A stretch of DNA of 64,000 nt from Aurantiochytrium sp. KH105 (lineage: Eukaryota > Sar > Bigyra > Thraustochytrida > Thraustochytriidae). The stretch is from positions 756,940-820,939 of the forward strand of contig BGKB01000044.1 in assembly GCA_003116975.1 (NCBI GenBank). The letters are read 5' to 3'. The notes below the pieces were generated by a model. That model saw only the letters and a program-made list of their open reading frames with translations. It did not search any database and had not been told where the DNA came from. Positions 1 through 9,305 of this stretch are shown piece by piece (the stretch's first letter is position 1; each line of letters starts with the position of its first letter). A program made the translations under genes and the position numbers.

Positions 1-345
1 AGTGCATTTAGCTTTGTTAGGGATTCCATTATTCGCGACGTTCCTCCCCCGCCGCCCCTGTCTCCCGATGCTGAAGAGGGCGTTCCGCAAGAGGAAGTGG
101 ACGATTTGGAGAGCGACGCAAATTCACTTGCGCAGATTCATGAAGAAGAAGAAGAAGAAGAAGACGATCACAAGGATGAACATATGAGTAGTGATGACCA
201 CCATGACGACGACGACGAGGAGGAGGAGGAGGAGGAAAAGGAGGATATTCCTGATAGTGACATGGGATCAGCAAGTCTTCATGAGAATGAAGACGTCGAG
301 GAAGGCGAAAGGGAACGCCGGCCCTCTCGTTTCTGGAGACGTTGA
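1..345 (+). CDS. 3' end of an acidic protein, cut by the window edge
   Basis: The frame is open from base 1 to a TGA at 343-345 and gives the last 114 residues of a protein whose start lies outside the window. The visible part opens with a short ordered-looking segment (SAFSFVRDSIIRDVPPPPP), then becomes almost entirely Glu/Asp with a His-containing stretch, and ends in a basic tail (RRPSRFWRR). Acidic tails of this kind are common in nuclear, nucleolar and chaperone-like proteins, but nothing here identifies the family. The internal ATG at 97 is unlikely to be the start because the same frame continues upstream without a stop. Confidence 0.6.
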   Translation, partial: SAFSFVRDSIIRDVPPPPPLSPDAEEGVPQEEVDDLESDANSLAQIHEEEEEEEDDHKDEHMSSDDHHDDDDEEEEEEEKEDIPDSDMGSASLHENEDVEEGERERRPSRFWRR

Positions 346-586
346 TTGAATTGAATAATAGTTATTTGAGTTCTTTGTTTGACGTTGGAATTGTAGTTGA
401 AGTTTCACTAAAGGAAGATCGATTGCTTCTTGACATAACCCTGTCCAAGGCGAACTGGCAGTTTAAAAAAAAAAAAACTTAGAAGAAGAAGGAAAAAAAG
501 CATAGTACGAGCGAAGAACTTGCGCAATGATACCGCGTTCTTTGCCGACGTCTCATAGCTGAAGTGACCCTTTCCTCCCTCGGGTT

Positions 587-786
587 GAGCGAGCGAGCGA
601 GAGTCCAGTCCAGAGATCCAGCGATTCAGACATTCAAACAAACAATCATTCTGCAGGACCTCCATGGCCAGCTTTTGCTAGGTAGCTAGGTAGCTAGGTA
701 GCTAGGTAGCTAGGTAGCTAGGTAGCTAGGTAGCTAGGTAGCTAGGTAGCTAGCTAGCTACGCACCATACACGCACCATACCTCGC
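587..786 (+). repeat. dispersed direct repeat, copy 1, with (GGTAGCTA)n array
   Basis: A non-simple core (GAGAGTCCAGTCCAGAGATC onwards) runs from a GAGC array through about 80 bases to GGCCAGCTTTTGCTA, followed by about ten GGTAGCTA units (676-760) and CGCACCATAC. Nearly the same sequence recurs in the same orientation at 8171-8300. This copy has a 7-base insertion (CAAACAA) and a duplicated 11-base ACGCACCATAC, and its tandem array is much longer than that of the second copy. Confidence 0.85.
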
Positions 787-1199
787 TTTTACTTTTCAGG
801 CAAAACATTGCGGTCTTCGGAATGCCCTTTGGCAGGCGAGATCAATTGATGTAATTTCATCTACACGCTTCAAAGTCTGCGGCGCGCTACGATGAGCATC
901 GCCTCGCACGCACTCTGCACGATTTCTCACTGTTCAGAAAGTCGATGAACTTTGCACTTTGAAAAGCCCAAAGTTTGAATTTTTCCAAAACTCGCCGCGG
1001 AACCGAAAGTGAACGCAGTTCTATACCCAAAGTTCATTTTTCTTTGTAGGGGGGCTGGAAGCGAAAGAGCGAGAAGACGACGAAGAAATTCGACGTCACC
1101 TGGCGCTTCTCTTTTGCTTCGATGCTCGCTCGCTTCCTCCACTTGCCCATTCTGGGAAGTGAAAAGAAAAAATCAAAAAAAAAGGAGAGAGAAAAAGAG

Positions 1200-1210
1200 A
1201 AAAAAAAAAT
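1200..1210 (-). terminator. Pol III oligo-T terminator of the tRNA gene
   Basis: An uninterrupted A run on the plus strand gives about ten T on the minus strand, starting five bases past the discriminator base of the tRNA gene. RNA polymerase III ends transcription at such runs. Confidence 0.8.
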
Positions 1211-1215
1211 CGAAG

Positions 1216-1297
1216 TGCACGAAGTGGGATTTGAACCCACGCGTACGAATACATCGCAGCTTGAATGCGACCCCTTAGACCACTCGGGCATCCGTGC
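1216..1297 (-). tRNA. tRNA-Leu (anticodon CAA), intronless
   Basis: Read on the minus strand, the gene begins GCACGGA, which pairs over 7 bp with TTCGTGC at the 3' end (one G-T pair). The D arm is CCC/GGG with the AGTGGTC-type loop. The anticodon stem TCGCA/TGCGA closes a 7-base loop TTCAAGC, giving anticodon CAA. A long variable arm of about 13 bases follows, typical of class II tRNA-Leu, then the T arm GTGGG/CCCAC with loop TTCAAAT. The discriminator base is A, as expected for Leu. CCA is not encoded. A run of about ten T lies immediately downstream on the minus strand (1201-1210) and should act as the Pol III terminator. There is no intron, although tRNA-Leu(CAA) has one in many eukaryotes. 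Confidence 0.95.
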
Positions 1298-1354
1298 TAT
1301 CTACGTTGAAAGGCAAAGCAGGAAGGAGGTTTATAACCCAAAGCGCTAGAAGAG

Positions 1355-1742
1355 CAAAACATTTCGACAATACGAACGGTCGGTTTGAGGACGGGGAGCC
1401 ATGCAGATTGCGAGCTCGGCCGGCACGTGATGGATTGTCAGCTCTGTGTCTCCGTACGCGGTTGTCAAGTGTAATGACTTTTTCTTTCCGAACCCCTTAC
1501 GGTGTGGACAAGAGCGTTGTGTACAACGGTCGAGGTGGTGATGAAGCAACAACCTATTGAGCGCAAGACATCTTGGACAATACGAAGGACTGGTAGAGTA
1601 ATACGAGTGATAGCGAGCTTGGCCAGCACACGATGAGTATCCGTACACGGGAATCGAATACAATGACTTTTTTTCTCTTTTTTCCCTGAACGGCTCACGG
1701 TGTGGACAAGAGCATTGTGTACAAGGTCGAGGTTGTGAAAGG
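1355..1742. repeat. diverged tandem duplication of about 190-210 bp
   Basis: Two head-to-tail copies are seen, roughly 1355-1548 and 1563-1742. Shared landmarks in the same order are GACAATACGAA (1366 and 1576), an AATGACTTTTT block, CGGTGTGGACAAGAGC and TTGTGTACAA followed by GGTCGAGG. The copies have diverged by substitutions and small indels, so the duplication is not recent. It lies between the tRNA gene and the 3' end of the helicase gene and has no ORF of its own. Confidence 0.8.
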
Positions 1743-1902
1743 AAATGAATGAGAATTTGCGGTGTCAGTTGAGTACGCGTCTAAACCTTGTCTTGCGCCA
1801 AGCACAATGTGCCCAAGTGCAACTATATGAAAAAAAGACTTCATGTTTTCTGGTTCGTTGGCGATCGTGCTGGCATCGATCGTTCTCCACCGGCACATCA
1901 AT

Positions 1903-3951
1903 TTACTTTTCGATCGCTTGTTGAATGGCAGGATGTGAGGCGAGCGCCTGGGGAACAGACGCTTTTGAGCTTCGAAGAAATCGCACGAGCGGGGGAAACA
2001 TTTTTTCGTCATCGTCAGTGAGAAGCGTAGAAGCAAGACCTTTCTTCCCAGCACGGCCTGTGCGACCAATGCGATGCTCGTAGCGTTCGATTTCGGTGGG
2101 CATTTCAAAGTTGATAACGTGTGAGACGTTGGCAATATCAAGGCCGCGGCCAGCCACATCGGTTGCAATGAGCACATCAAAACGCTTCTCTTTGAAGGCT
2201 TCGAGACTGGCCTCGCGCTGAGCCTGTGCCTTGCCACCATGAAGGACGGTGGCGCGCACGCTGGCGGCCTGCAAGTATTCGTAAACAACGTCACAGCCGC
2301 GTTTCGAGTTGGCAAAAACGATAATGGGGGGCGCGGAATCGCGAATGAGCTGCGTGAGCTTGTCGCGTTTTTTGGCCTCGCTCGGCAGAAGGTAGACTTG
2401 CTGCGCAATGTTTCTGTTCTTGCTGGAGTCCTTGTCGCCAATGCGGACAATCGCGGGGGCCTTCATGTATTTTTGCGCAAGACGTTCGACGGCTGGTGGC
2501 ATTGTAGCAGAGAACATGATGGTGACTCGCGCGTCAGCTTCGCCGCGCATATTGCCAATGACAGCATGGACCTGGGGCTCAAAGCCCATGTCGATCATGC
2601 GGTCTGCCTCGTCCAAAACAAGGTAGTCGCACTGATTGAAAACGACGTAGCGGTGCTCGAGACAGTCGAGAAGACGGCCAGGCGTCGCAACAACAACATA
2701 AGCACCCCGACGTAGCTCATTGATCTGGTCTTGAATGGCGTTGCCACCCACAACGACTGCGATGCGCGCGTCAATGGTGAGCTTGCGGGCCTCCTCGCCG
2801 ATCTGCTGCGCGAGCTCGCGCGTAGGAGCCATGATGACAGCGAGAGGGCCATCTTCGCTGCATGAAGCGAGCTTCTCGGCGGTTTGGACGCCAAGATGAA
2901 CAGCCAAGGGAACGACAAAGGCGGCCGTCTTGCCGGATCCAGTTTCGGCGACGCCAATGATGTCACGTCGCTGCAGGCCGATGGGGATTGCTTGCATTTG
3001 AATCGGTGAGGGCCGAGTGTAGCCCACGCCGCGAATGGTCTCGCGCAGCTCGCGAGGGAGTTGCATTTCGTCCCACGATCGCGCCGGGTTCGGCACCGTC
3101 GAACCTTTGGTGTAAATGTCGTGATCCTCGCGTACAATGCGCCAGTCACGATCTGTCATCTCTTCGAGCGTCTTTTCGCTCCAATGCAGCACGCGGCGTC
3201 GGGTTTGCTGCGCCAGCGAGACTTGGTAGCCATCTTGGCGTTGGCGTTTTTCCTGCAGAAGCAGCTGTCGCCTCTCAAGAGGATCGAGAGCGTCGGCGCC
3301 GGTCCATGATCTCTTTGCAGAGCCAGAGTACGCTTTGATTGGAACTGCTGCGCGCGACTGGTACAGCGGGTTTGTTTCATTTTGTTCTTCTTCACGAAAG
3401 GCGCGCTCCTCGGCGGGTGAAGGACCAATTTCATCTCGGCGTCTTCTTCGACCTCGCTCGCCAGCAGAAGATCGCGGCCGCTGGTCTCGTTGAAACTGAG
3501 AGACGGGTTCGGGGGCCGGCGGTGCCTCACTAACCTTTTCCCTTTTTTTCTTTTCCTTGTCCTTTTTCTTCTTGTGCTTCTTCTCCTTTTTGGCTTTCTT
3601 CTTTTCTTTCTTGGCGGCCTCGGCCTCGGCCTCGAGCTGCCGCTGACGTTCGCGTTCCGCTTTGCTCATGAAGCGCACGACGCCTGGGGCTGACGTTGCA
3701 TTTGAAGCGTCTGTGGCCGTCGTGGCCTCGTTGCGAAGACTGTGTTGTTGCAGTTGTGGCTGCTGCTGTTGCTGCTGCTGCTGCTCGTCGTCGGCATCAG
3801 CCTGAACTCCCTGGCGTGCTGCCGCCTCGCGCTCCGCAGCGATGGCTTCTGCGCGAGCAGCAATGCGCGCGAATCGTTCGGCCTCGGCCTGCTCCTCGGG
3901 GCTTAGCTCGCGTTGGGCTCCTGGCGCAGCGGCCTCTTCTGGCCCTGGCAT
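1903..3951 (-). CDS. PRP28: DEAD-box RNA helicase, Prp28/DDX23-like (U5 snRNP)
   Basis: This 682-residue protein should be the spliceosomal helicase that exchanges U1 for U6 at the 5' splice site. The N-terminal third is Lys/Arg/Glu-rich with a short poly-Gln run. A Prp28-type linker follows (HWSEKTLEEMTDRDWRIVRE and KGSTVPNPARSWDE). The helicase core has AETGSGKT (about 335-342), PTRELAQQ, TPGRLLD, DEAD (about 446), SAT (about 480), VAGRGLD and HRIGRTGRAG (about 626). The Q motif lies in TRPSPIQMQAIPIG. The linker, rather than the generic helicase motifs, separates Prp28/DDX23 from other DEAD-box proteins. The start is an ATG at 3951. No intron is visible. It acts in the nucleus. Confidence 0.93.
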   Translation of the reverse strand: MPGPEEAAAPGAQRELSPEEQAEAERFARIAARAEAIAAEREAAARQGVQADADDEQQQQQQQQPQLQQHSLRNEATTATDASNATSAPGVVRFMSKAERERQRQLEAEAEAAKKEKKKAKKEKKHKKKKDKEKKKREKVSEAPPAPEPVSQFQRDQRPRSSAGERGRRRRRDEIGPSPAEERAFREEEQNETNPLYQSRAAVPIKAYSGSAKRSWTGADALDPLERRQLLLQEKRQRQDGYQVSLAQQTRRRVLHWSEKTLEEMTDRDWRIVREDHDIYTKGSTVPNPARSWDEMQLPRELRETIRGVGYTRPSPIQMQAIPIGLQRRDIIGVAETGSGKTAAFVVPLAVHLGVQTAEKLASCSEDGPLAVIMAPTRELAQQIGEEARKLTIDARIAVVVGGNAIQDQINELRRGAYVVVATPGRLLDCLEHRYVVFNQCDYLVLDEADRMIDMGFEPQVHAVIGNMRGEADARVTIMFSATMPPAVERLAQKYMKAPAIVRIGDKDSSKNRNIAQQVYLLPSEAKKRDKLTQLIRDSAPPIIVFANSKRGCDVVYEYLQAASVRATVLHGGKAQAQREASLEAFKEKRFDVLIATDVAGRGLDIANVSHVINFEMPTEIERYEHRIGRTGRAGKKGLASTLLTDDDEKMFPPLVRFLRSSKASVPQALASHPAIQQAIEK

Positions 3952-4546
3952 CGTGAATACTCAGACTTGATTCGAGGTTTGGGATTAAAAACTAACGTGT
4001 CAAGGTGGTGGTGGCCGGTGACCACTGGCCGAGGGTGATGAGGGATCATTCGGCAGAGCCTCGTCGAATAAAAAGGCTTGTCCCTCGCAGTAGCCTTGCA
4101 CGAGTAGCAGCAGAATCGATGGCAACGCAAAAGGAGAGGTCACGATTTTCATGAAGAACGAAGAAGAGAAAGTTTGCTTGCATTCTCTCTTGCGATCAAT
4201 TTTCATGCTCTTGGGATGCATGCAATGACAAGAAGGAAATGTGCAAAAGGGAAAGCAACGCGAGCAAAGCGAGCATGCACGACGGAAGAAACGTGACAGT
4301 CGGTCGAGCATATATATAAAAAGAAAACGATTTTTGCCTTGGTGATTTTACGATGATGCGCATCGAAGAAAGCTTTCGCTCTCGCTCGCCTGAAGACGGA
4401 CGTGACGGATATGAAACAGACACACACACGATGCCCGATGGGCAAGGCGGCTACAGCGTCTATCGAACAAACCGTCAATCAGCTGGGCAAGCAAGCAGGT
4501 AGTCCTCCCCCATTTGAGAAGAAAAGAAAAAGAAAAAGAAAAGAGC
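3952..4546. other. intergenic, upstream of the helicase gene
   Basis: No gene is seen. The stretch contains TATATATA followed by an A-rich run at 4311-4323, about 360 bases upstream of the helicase start when read on the minus strand; whether it is a TATA box is unknown. Pyrimidine-rich sequence at 4510-4540 lies just past the stop of the next minus-strand gene. Confidence 0.5.
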
Positions 4547-5278
4547 CTATGTGGAGGCAATGGAGGGGGCGCTGTGCTTGAGCGCTTTGGAAGCATTCTT
4601 CGAAACCTGGTGTGAACGCTGAGACTTGAAAGAACAGGAGGCACGGTCAGGTTGCTGTGATAGCTTTTTGGCGCGGCTGCCAAAGTGGGCAGCAGCACCG
4701 CCAGAGCTCGCACAGCTGACGCGCAAATGCTCCTGATTTTCGGCCTCGAAGGCGCGTTCCTGCTCGAGAAGTTGCTCAAAGATGGTAGGTTGTACCTCTT
4801 GCCAGATTTGCTCCTTCTCCTCGGCAAGACGCTGCTGCTCGAGGCGCAGGTTTCGCTCGCGGTCATCAGCATCCTTGAGAGCCGGCTCCGGGAGCAAGCC
4901 AAAACGCTCGGTGATGTCATTGAGGCGATTCTTTACCTCGGCATCGAGCACGGGAGACTTGCCCTGGAGAACGTAGGCGATCTCGGAGGTGCGAAAGAGC
5001 TTCTCCATGTCCTTGGCAAGGATGGAAGCAACGTGTTGCTGGTGTTTGTCGAGCTGGTCGAGTTGACCGAAGCGGGGCTTGCGGTTCTTGTCGCCGGGGA
5101 CAAAGAGGGTAAATGAGCTGGGGCAGGGTTTGGCGCTTGCGCGGACGGATTTTACCGATTGGATCCAGCCCTCAGGGGCCATCATAACTCGGAAAATCCC
5201 GCGCTTTCCAACACGGACGGGGACCATAAGCGACGCTAGACTTTCGTCGTAGAGCTTTTGGGCGGTTGTCCGGTTCAT
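4547..5278 (-). CDS. hypothetical coiled-coil protein
   Basis: I do not recognise the family. I start the protein at the ATG at 5278 (MNRTTAQKLYDESL), giving 243 residues, because the 17 codons upstream (from 5329) are low-complexity Pro/Phe/Thr sequence. The first 100 residues look globular (VPVRVGKRGIFRVMMAPEGW, then a Lys/Gln-rich segment). Residues of about 100-190 are charged, with Glu/Gln/Arg-rich runs (DRERNLRLEQQRLAEEKEQI) likely to form a coiled coil. The tail is Ser/Lys-rich and probably disordered. There is no signal peptide or membrane segment. It lies upstream of the Prp28-like gene on the same strand, with 595 bp between. Confidence 0.7.
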   Translation of the reverse strand: MNRTTAQKLYDESLASLMVPVRVGKRGIFRVMMAPEGWIQSVKSVRASAKPCPSSFTLFVPGDKNRKPRFGQLDQLDKHQQHVASILAKDMEKLFRTSEIAYVLQGKSPVLDAEVKNRLNDITERFGLLPEPALKDADDRERNLRLEQQRLAEEKEQIWQEVQPTIFEQLLEQERAFEAENQEHLRVSCASSGGAAAHFGSRAKKLSQQPDRASCSFKSQRSHQVSKNASKALKHSAPSIAST

Positions 5279-5958
5279 CGTGGGCGGAAGAGTAAAGTGA
5301 GGTGAAAAAGGAAACGTGGGCGAGCGCAAGAAAGGCGCGCTGACGCCGCAGGATATGTATGTACGGGCGGTCGGGAGGGACGCGCGGGGTGGTAAAAGGT
5401 ATACCAGCGAGCGTCACTCGAGGTCGTCGAGTCCTAGGGTTGCAGAACGTGGGCTAGAAGTTGGGAGAGAAGGAAAGAAGAGCGAGGACGACGAGGATGA
5501 CGGGCGCGGAGACGCCGGAGATTGCTTTGATGCAATCTCCGGACACTTAGTTCCTCATTTTGCCGGGCCGTTCGTAATTACTTTATCGCTTGCAGAGGGT
5601 AGAAAGAATGTTGCGGTGCCCGCGGCTTGCGCCGCAAGCAGGCGGAGGAGAAGGAGGCCCGGTCCTCGGGCCCCTTTGAAAAAAGGAAACGAAAGGGAAA
5701 GGAAAGGGGCGTCCAGCTATACCTACCTCCTGCGCGTCTCCAGGACCAGGACCAGAACCAGGGCCTGGACCTTTACGCTCCGCTCCGCACCGTTCTGTCG
5801 CGAGCGCTGGCAGTCTGGGCGAGCTTCAATAGCACCCCCGGCCTGTCTGGGTGAAGAGGTCGCGTCACCTCAGGCCGTCTCCGACTTTGGCGACGACGAC
5901 GACGACGCCGCCGACAACGACGACGACGGCGGCGGCGGGAAAGACGCCGACGAAGGCA

Positions 5959-5990
<32 letters not shown>

Positions 5991-8402
5991 GCGGGCGGCG
6001 GCGTGCGGTGAGCGAGCGACGCGGCGACGCGACTCGGTTCTGTCTCGCACGCGGCGGCCACAACGTAAGGAAAAAGTCGGAACGCCGTCCCCCCCTTGTG
6101 TGCATGAACGTCGGAGGAACGGAAAGAACGCGCGTGCTGATAGGTCTCTTTTCCAAGGCTCCGAAAAAGGGCTAACAAGGAAAAAAAAGAAAAACGGACT
6201 CGGACTGTTTGAGAATGATATGAAATGCGGCGCGAAAAGGCCCCGAAAGAAACGAGGCGTCAGAGCAAAGCGCCATGACGAAAGAGAACAAGACAAAGAG
6301 GTTTTTTGACTGTCCTCAAGACGATAGTAAGAGACCCATGCACGTATTATACAAGTAAAGTACTATACCCAGATCGTAGGCCTATGATTTCAACTTCGCA
6401 AAAGCTCAGTTATAATCAAGTCTTGCGGATTTTATCCCTCTATAACTTCATGCCATAAGAAGTCGCGCGCTCGTGCGAATCGTGCTCGTGCTCGTGATCG
6501 TATCCGTGCCCGTGCTCGTATCCGTGCTCGTGCTCGTGCGAGATTTCATCTCTCCTCGCCTCCCACCGTTGCGAGGAAAGCACTGACGGAAAACAAAGTG
6601 CACAAGCAACGACGCGCAGGCCCACGCACTTCGCACTGCACGGGGCCCTCTTTTCTCTCCATGCGATTGTCTTTCCTTGTCTACAACAAAGGCTTCATCG
6701 GCATCGGCGCTGTCCTTTGCGAGAATCTCCAATAGCATCACAGCGACTTTCTGCGCCGTCTCCACGCGCCAGCTGCTGCTACGCTGCAGACGACGAGCGC
6801 TGTCCAACCCCCAAAAAACGACCGATACCGTGCACGAAAACAGAAGAAGTTCCCGGCATAATCGTTTTCAGTGGGGAGTGAGAACTGGTCTACCCCGCAG
6901 CCGATATAATCCTTAAGAAGACCCGCACAGTGATACCAGAGGTCGCCACGATCTCTTGGTCTCCAGTGGAGATGCTATCCGCAGCTCGCTTTACTGTGGA
7001 CGTACCTCCAGCCTGCACCTTTTGCTTTTCAGAATGCGCCCGCCCGAGCCTTGATTGCACGTGCAGCGATCGCCTTTTTCTTCTTCTTCTTCTTTTTCTT
7101 CTTCTTCTCCATCATCTATGTCATCTTCTTCACAAGATCCTCATGCGTTGGTGAAGAAGAACGATCGACAGCGATTGTCAGCCAAGAAGAACGTTGACGA
7201 AAAGAGGGCGGCAACGGATGCACTGCGCGATGGGATGTAGGCTAGTATACTACGTATACATTCAAGTTAGTATAGCATAGCTTTTAGCTCGCGCGGCCAC
7301 TTCTTTTCTTCCCTCGCTCGCTCGTGACTGCCGTCCAACCGTCGCTTCTGTCTGAGCTGTCTGCACTGCTGCTGCAGATCAGCAGCAGCAAATCCCTCCC
7401 TCGCCAAAGCGCTCCTCCCAAGCACACCTTCTCCGCGCTCGCCGTCGCGCTCTGCGCCGAGACGAGCGGCCTTCTCCGGCATGGTGTGGCAGGGAAGGCG
7501 CCTTTCCTGGCGCGCGCCTCCTCCCTCGTCTTCTCTTTCCCTCGCTCGCTGCCGGAGCCGTGCCGGGGCGGCCAGCTGTGGGCCCACGGCGCCCGCATCC
7601 CGTCTCCCGGGGGGGCACGGAGCGGCCAGTGGAGGGTATGAGGGGCGCGGGGGCGACCCTCTCGGAGGGTGCGGGTTAGGTGCGGGAAAGAGGGAAAGAG
7701 GGCGGATGCGTGCACGCGCTCCGGGGGCCGCACGCACGCGCTCGGGGGGGGGGGCGTGCGCCCGGTCTTCGTGGTTGTGTAGAGCTCGGCGACTCGCGCC
7801 AGCGCAAGTGGAGAATCCGGGAAGGGCGACTGTGGCCGGCGCGACGCAAGTGCACTATCGGGGAGCGGCCGGCCGGTCCTGCCCTCTCGCAGTGACATGG
7901 TGAGTGAGTCCTCCAGGGGAAGGAAGGAAGGAAGAAAGGAAGGCACAGAGCGCGATACTAGACACAACAGTGGCAGAACAAACAGAGCGCGGCGAGCGAG
8001 CGAGCGAGCGAGCGAGCAAGCAAAGCCCGAAAGGACCCGCGCACGCTGACACGCAGCAGGCAGGCAGGCAGGCAGGCAGGCAGACAAGGCTGGGGAGCGA
8101 GCGAAGTAAGTGAGCGGAGGGAGCAGCAGCAGGCGCGCGAGCGCGGCGAGGCCGGCCTGGCAGCCGCGCAAGCGAGCGAGCGAGCGAGCGAGCGAGAGTC
8201 CAGTCCAGAGATCCAGCGATTCAGACATTCAAAATCATTCTGCAGGACCTCCCTGGCCAGCTTTTGCTAGCTAGCTAGCTAGCTACGCACCATACCTCGC
8301 AGACGCACGCACGCACGCACGCACGCGACCGACAGACAGAGCAGAGCGACTGACTGACGGAGTGATTGGCCGGCACGCGCAGAAGTTTAACAGACAGAGA
8401 CA
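5279..8402. other. 3.1-kb GC-rich spacer with simple repeats
   Basis: No convincing gene is seen. The ORFs here are products of stop-poor simple sequence. Contents: a GGGCGC array (5961-5990), a minisatellite of CGTGCTCGTATC-like units (6481-6540), a CTT-rich run (7077-7110), palindromic AGTATACTACGTATAC-type sequence near 7245-7262, a GAGC array (7993-8015), a GGCA array (8057-8082), and the second copy of the dispersed repeat just upstream of the EF-hand gene. The last few hundred bases must include the promoter and 5' UTR of that gene. Confidence 0.55.
8171..8300 (+). repeat. dispersed direct repeat, copy 2
   Basis: This is the shorter copy of the sequence at 587-786, in the same orientation about 7.6 kb away. 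It has a GAGC array, the shared core (GAGAGTCCAGTCCAGAGATC onwards), GGCCAGCTTTTGCTA, a short (GCTA)n array and ACGCACCATACCTCGC. It ends about 100 bases before the ATG of the EF-hand gene, so it lies in that gene's promoter or 5' UTR. Confidence 0.85.
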
Positions 8403-9305
8403 ATGGCGGCTGTACTGAGGCGAATGAGCATGCGGGGCGCCAAGCCCAAGGAGTCCGCGGCACACAAGGCCTTCAAGGAGGATCTTGACCCCGCGGCGAT
8501 CGCGTACTTTAACGAGGTGGCCCAGAGGCCCTTTGCGGACCAGGCGGTTGCCTTCCTTAACGCGTACTGGGAGGAGATCGGCGACCAGGCCCCCTTCATC
8601 TTCGAAGTGGCATGGCCTACCATTCGCTACGCCGAGATGCACACGCTGGGCATCAACTACATTCACCTCTACGAAGAGGGCTATGAGCTGGACTTTAACG
8701 TGGCGCTCTACTTTTATGAAAAGCTCGTGCAAAAAGTCTTTGACCTCGACGAGGGCCGGCCCTGGCGCTCCGACCCCCAGTGGGCCCCCTCGCTGCCGGA
8801 GCACATGACGGCCATTGTGCGCAAGCAGGAGCTGCGCGACAAGGTCGATGTCAACTTTGATGGCAAAATGTCCTTTCTCGAGTACCTTTTGTACCAGTAC
8901 CGCTCCCTCACCTCGCCCGCCGAGTTTATCACCCGCACCATGGCCGCTGACGCCAACGAGCCTCCCCAGGTGACCCGGGCCCGCGAGGCCCTCGAGGTTG
9001 TCAACGTCGCCATTCGCGAGTTCGAGGCCGAGAAGGCGCGCCTCACGGACCTGTCCAAGGAGCCCGGTGTCAAGGGTCTTGGCGCCAAGCACCAGCTTGC
9101 CGGCCTCATGTCTTCGCCCATCGCCGAGGAGCTCCAGGTTGCCCTCATCAAGGCTGAGGCTGCCGTCCGTCTTGCCGTCAGGCAGGCCAAGGCCGAAATG
9201 GCTGCGGACGCCAACGGCGCTGCTGCCGGCCAGCAAGGGTCCATGTTTTGGATGCAGGCTGACCTCAAGCTCAAGCAGAAGCTCTACGGCACACGCGCCA
9301 AGTAA
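8403..9305 (+). CDS. EF-hand protein of unknown function
   Basis: The 300-residue protein starts at an ATG in good context (ACAATGG). Residues 149-160 form one canonical EF-hand loop, DVNFDGKMSFLE, with Asp1, Asn3, Asp5, Gly6, Lys7, Ser9 and Glu12, flanked by helical sequence (KQELRDK before, YLLYQYRSL after). I see no second EF-hand, which is unusual because EF-hands normally pair. The N-terminal 140 residues are rich in aromatic and acidic residues (ALYFYEKLVQKVFDLDEG) and match no family I know. The C-terminal 110 residues are Ala/Glu/Lys-rich and probably helical. There is no signal peptide or membrane segment. Codon choice is strongly biased to C/G-ending codons, which may mean high expression (inference). 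Confidence 0.85.
   Translation: MAAVLRRMSMRGAKPKESAAHKAFKEDLDPAAIAYFNEVAQRPFADQAVAFLNAYWEEIGDQAPFIFEVAWPTIRYAEMHTLGINYIHLYEEGYELDFNVALYFYEKLVQKVFDLDEGRPWRSDPQWAPSLPEHMTAIVRKQELRDKVDVNFDGKMSFLEYLLYQYRSLTSPAEFITRTMAADANEPPQVTRAREALEVVNVAIREFEAEKARLTDLSKEPGVKGLGAKHQLAGLMSSPIAEELQVALIKAEAAVRLAVRQAKAEMAADANGAAAGQQGSMFWMQADLKLKQKLYGTRAK

Larger units (their letters stand above)
346..1215. other. intergenic stretch with duplicated repeat
   Basis: No convincing gene is seen. The stretch holds an A-run near 466-478 and the first copy of a dispersed repeat (587-786), which includes a pure 8-bp tandem array. The short ORFs over 927-1290 overlap the tRNA gene and simple A/G-rich sequence and are not supported. 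Confidence 0.6.

Noticed and set aside
5316-6309. Several frames of 80-231 codons on both strands
   Set aside because: All run through the GGGCGC array and CGA-rich sequence and are Arg/Ala/Asp-rich without motifs.
7118-7240. 40-codon plus-strand ORF starting MSSSSQDPHALVKKNDRQRL
   Set aside because: It looks somewhat protein-like but is short, follows a CTT simple repeat, and has no further support.
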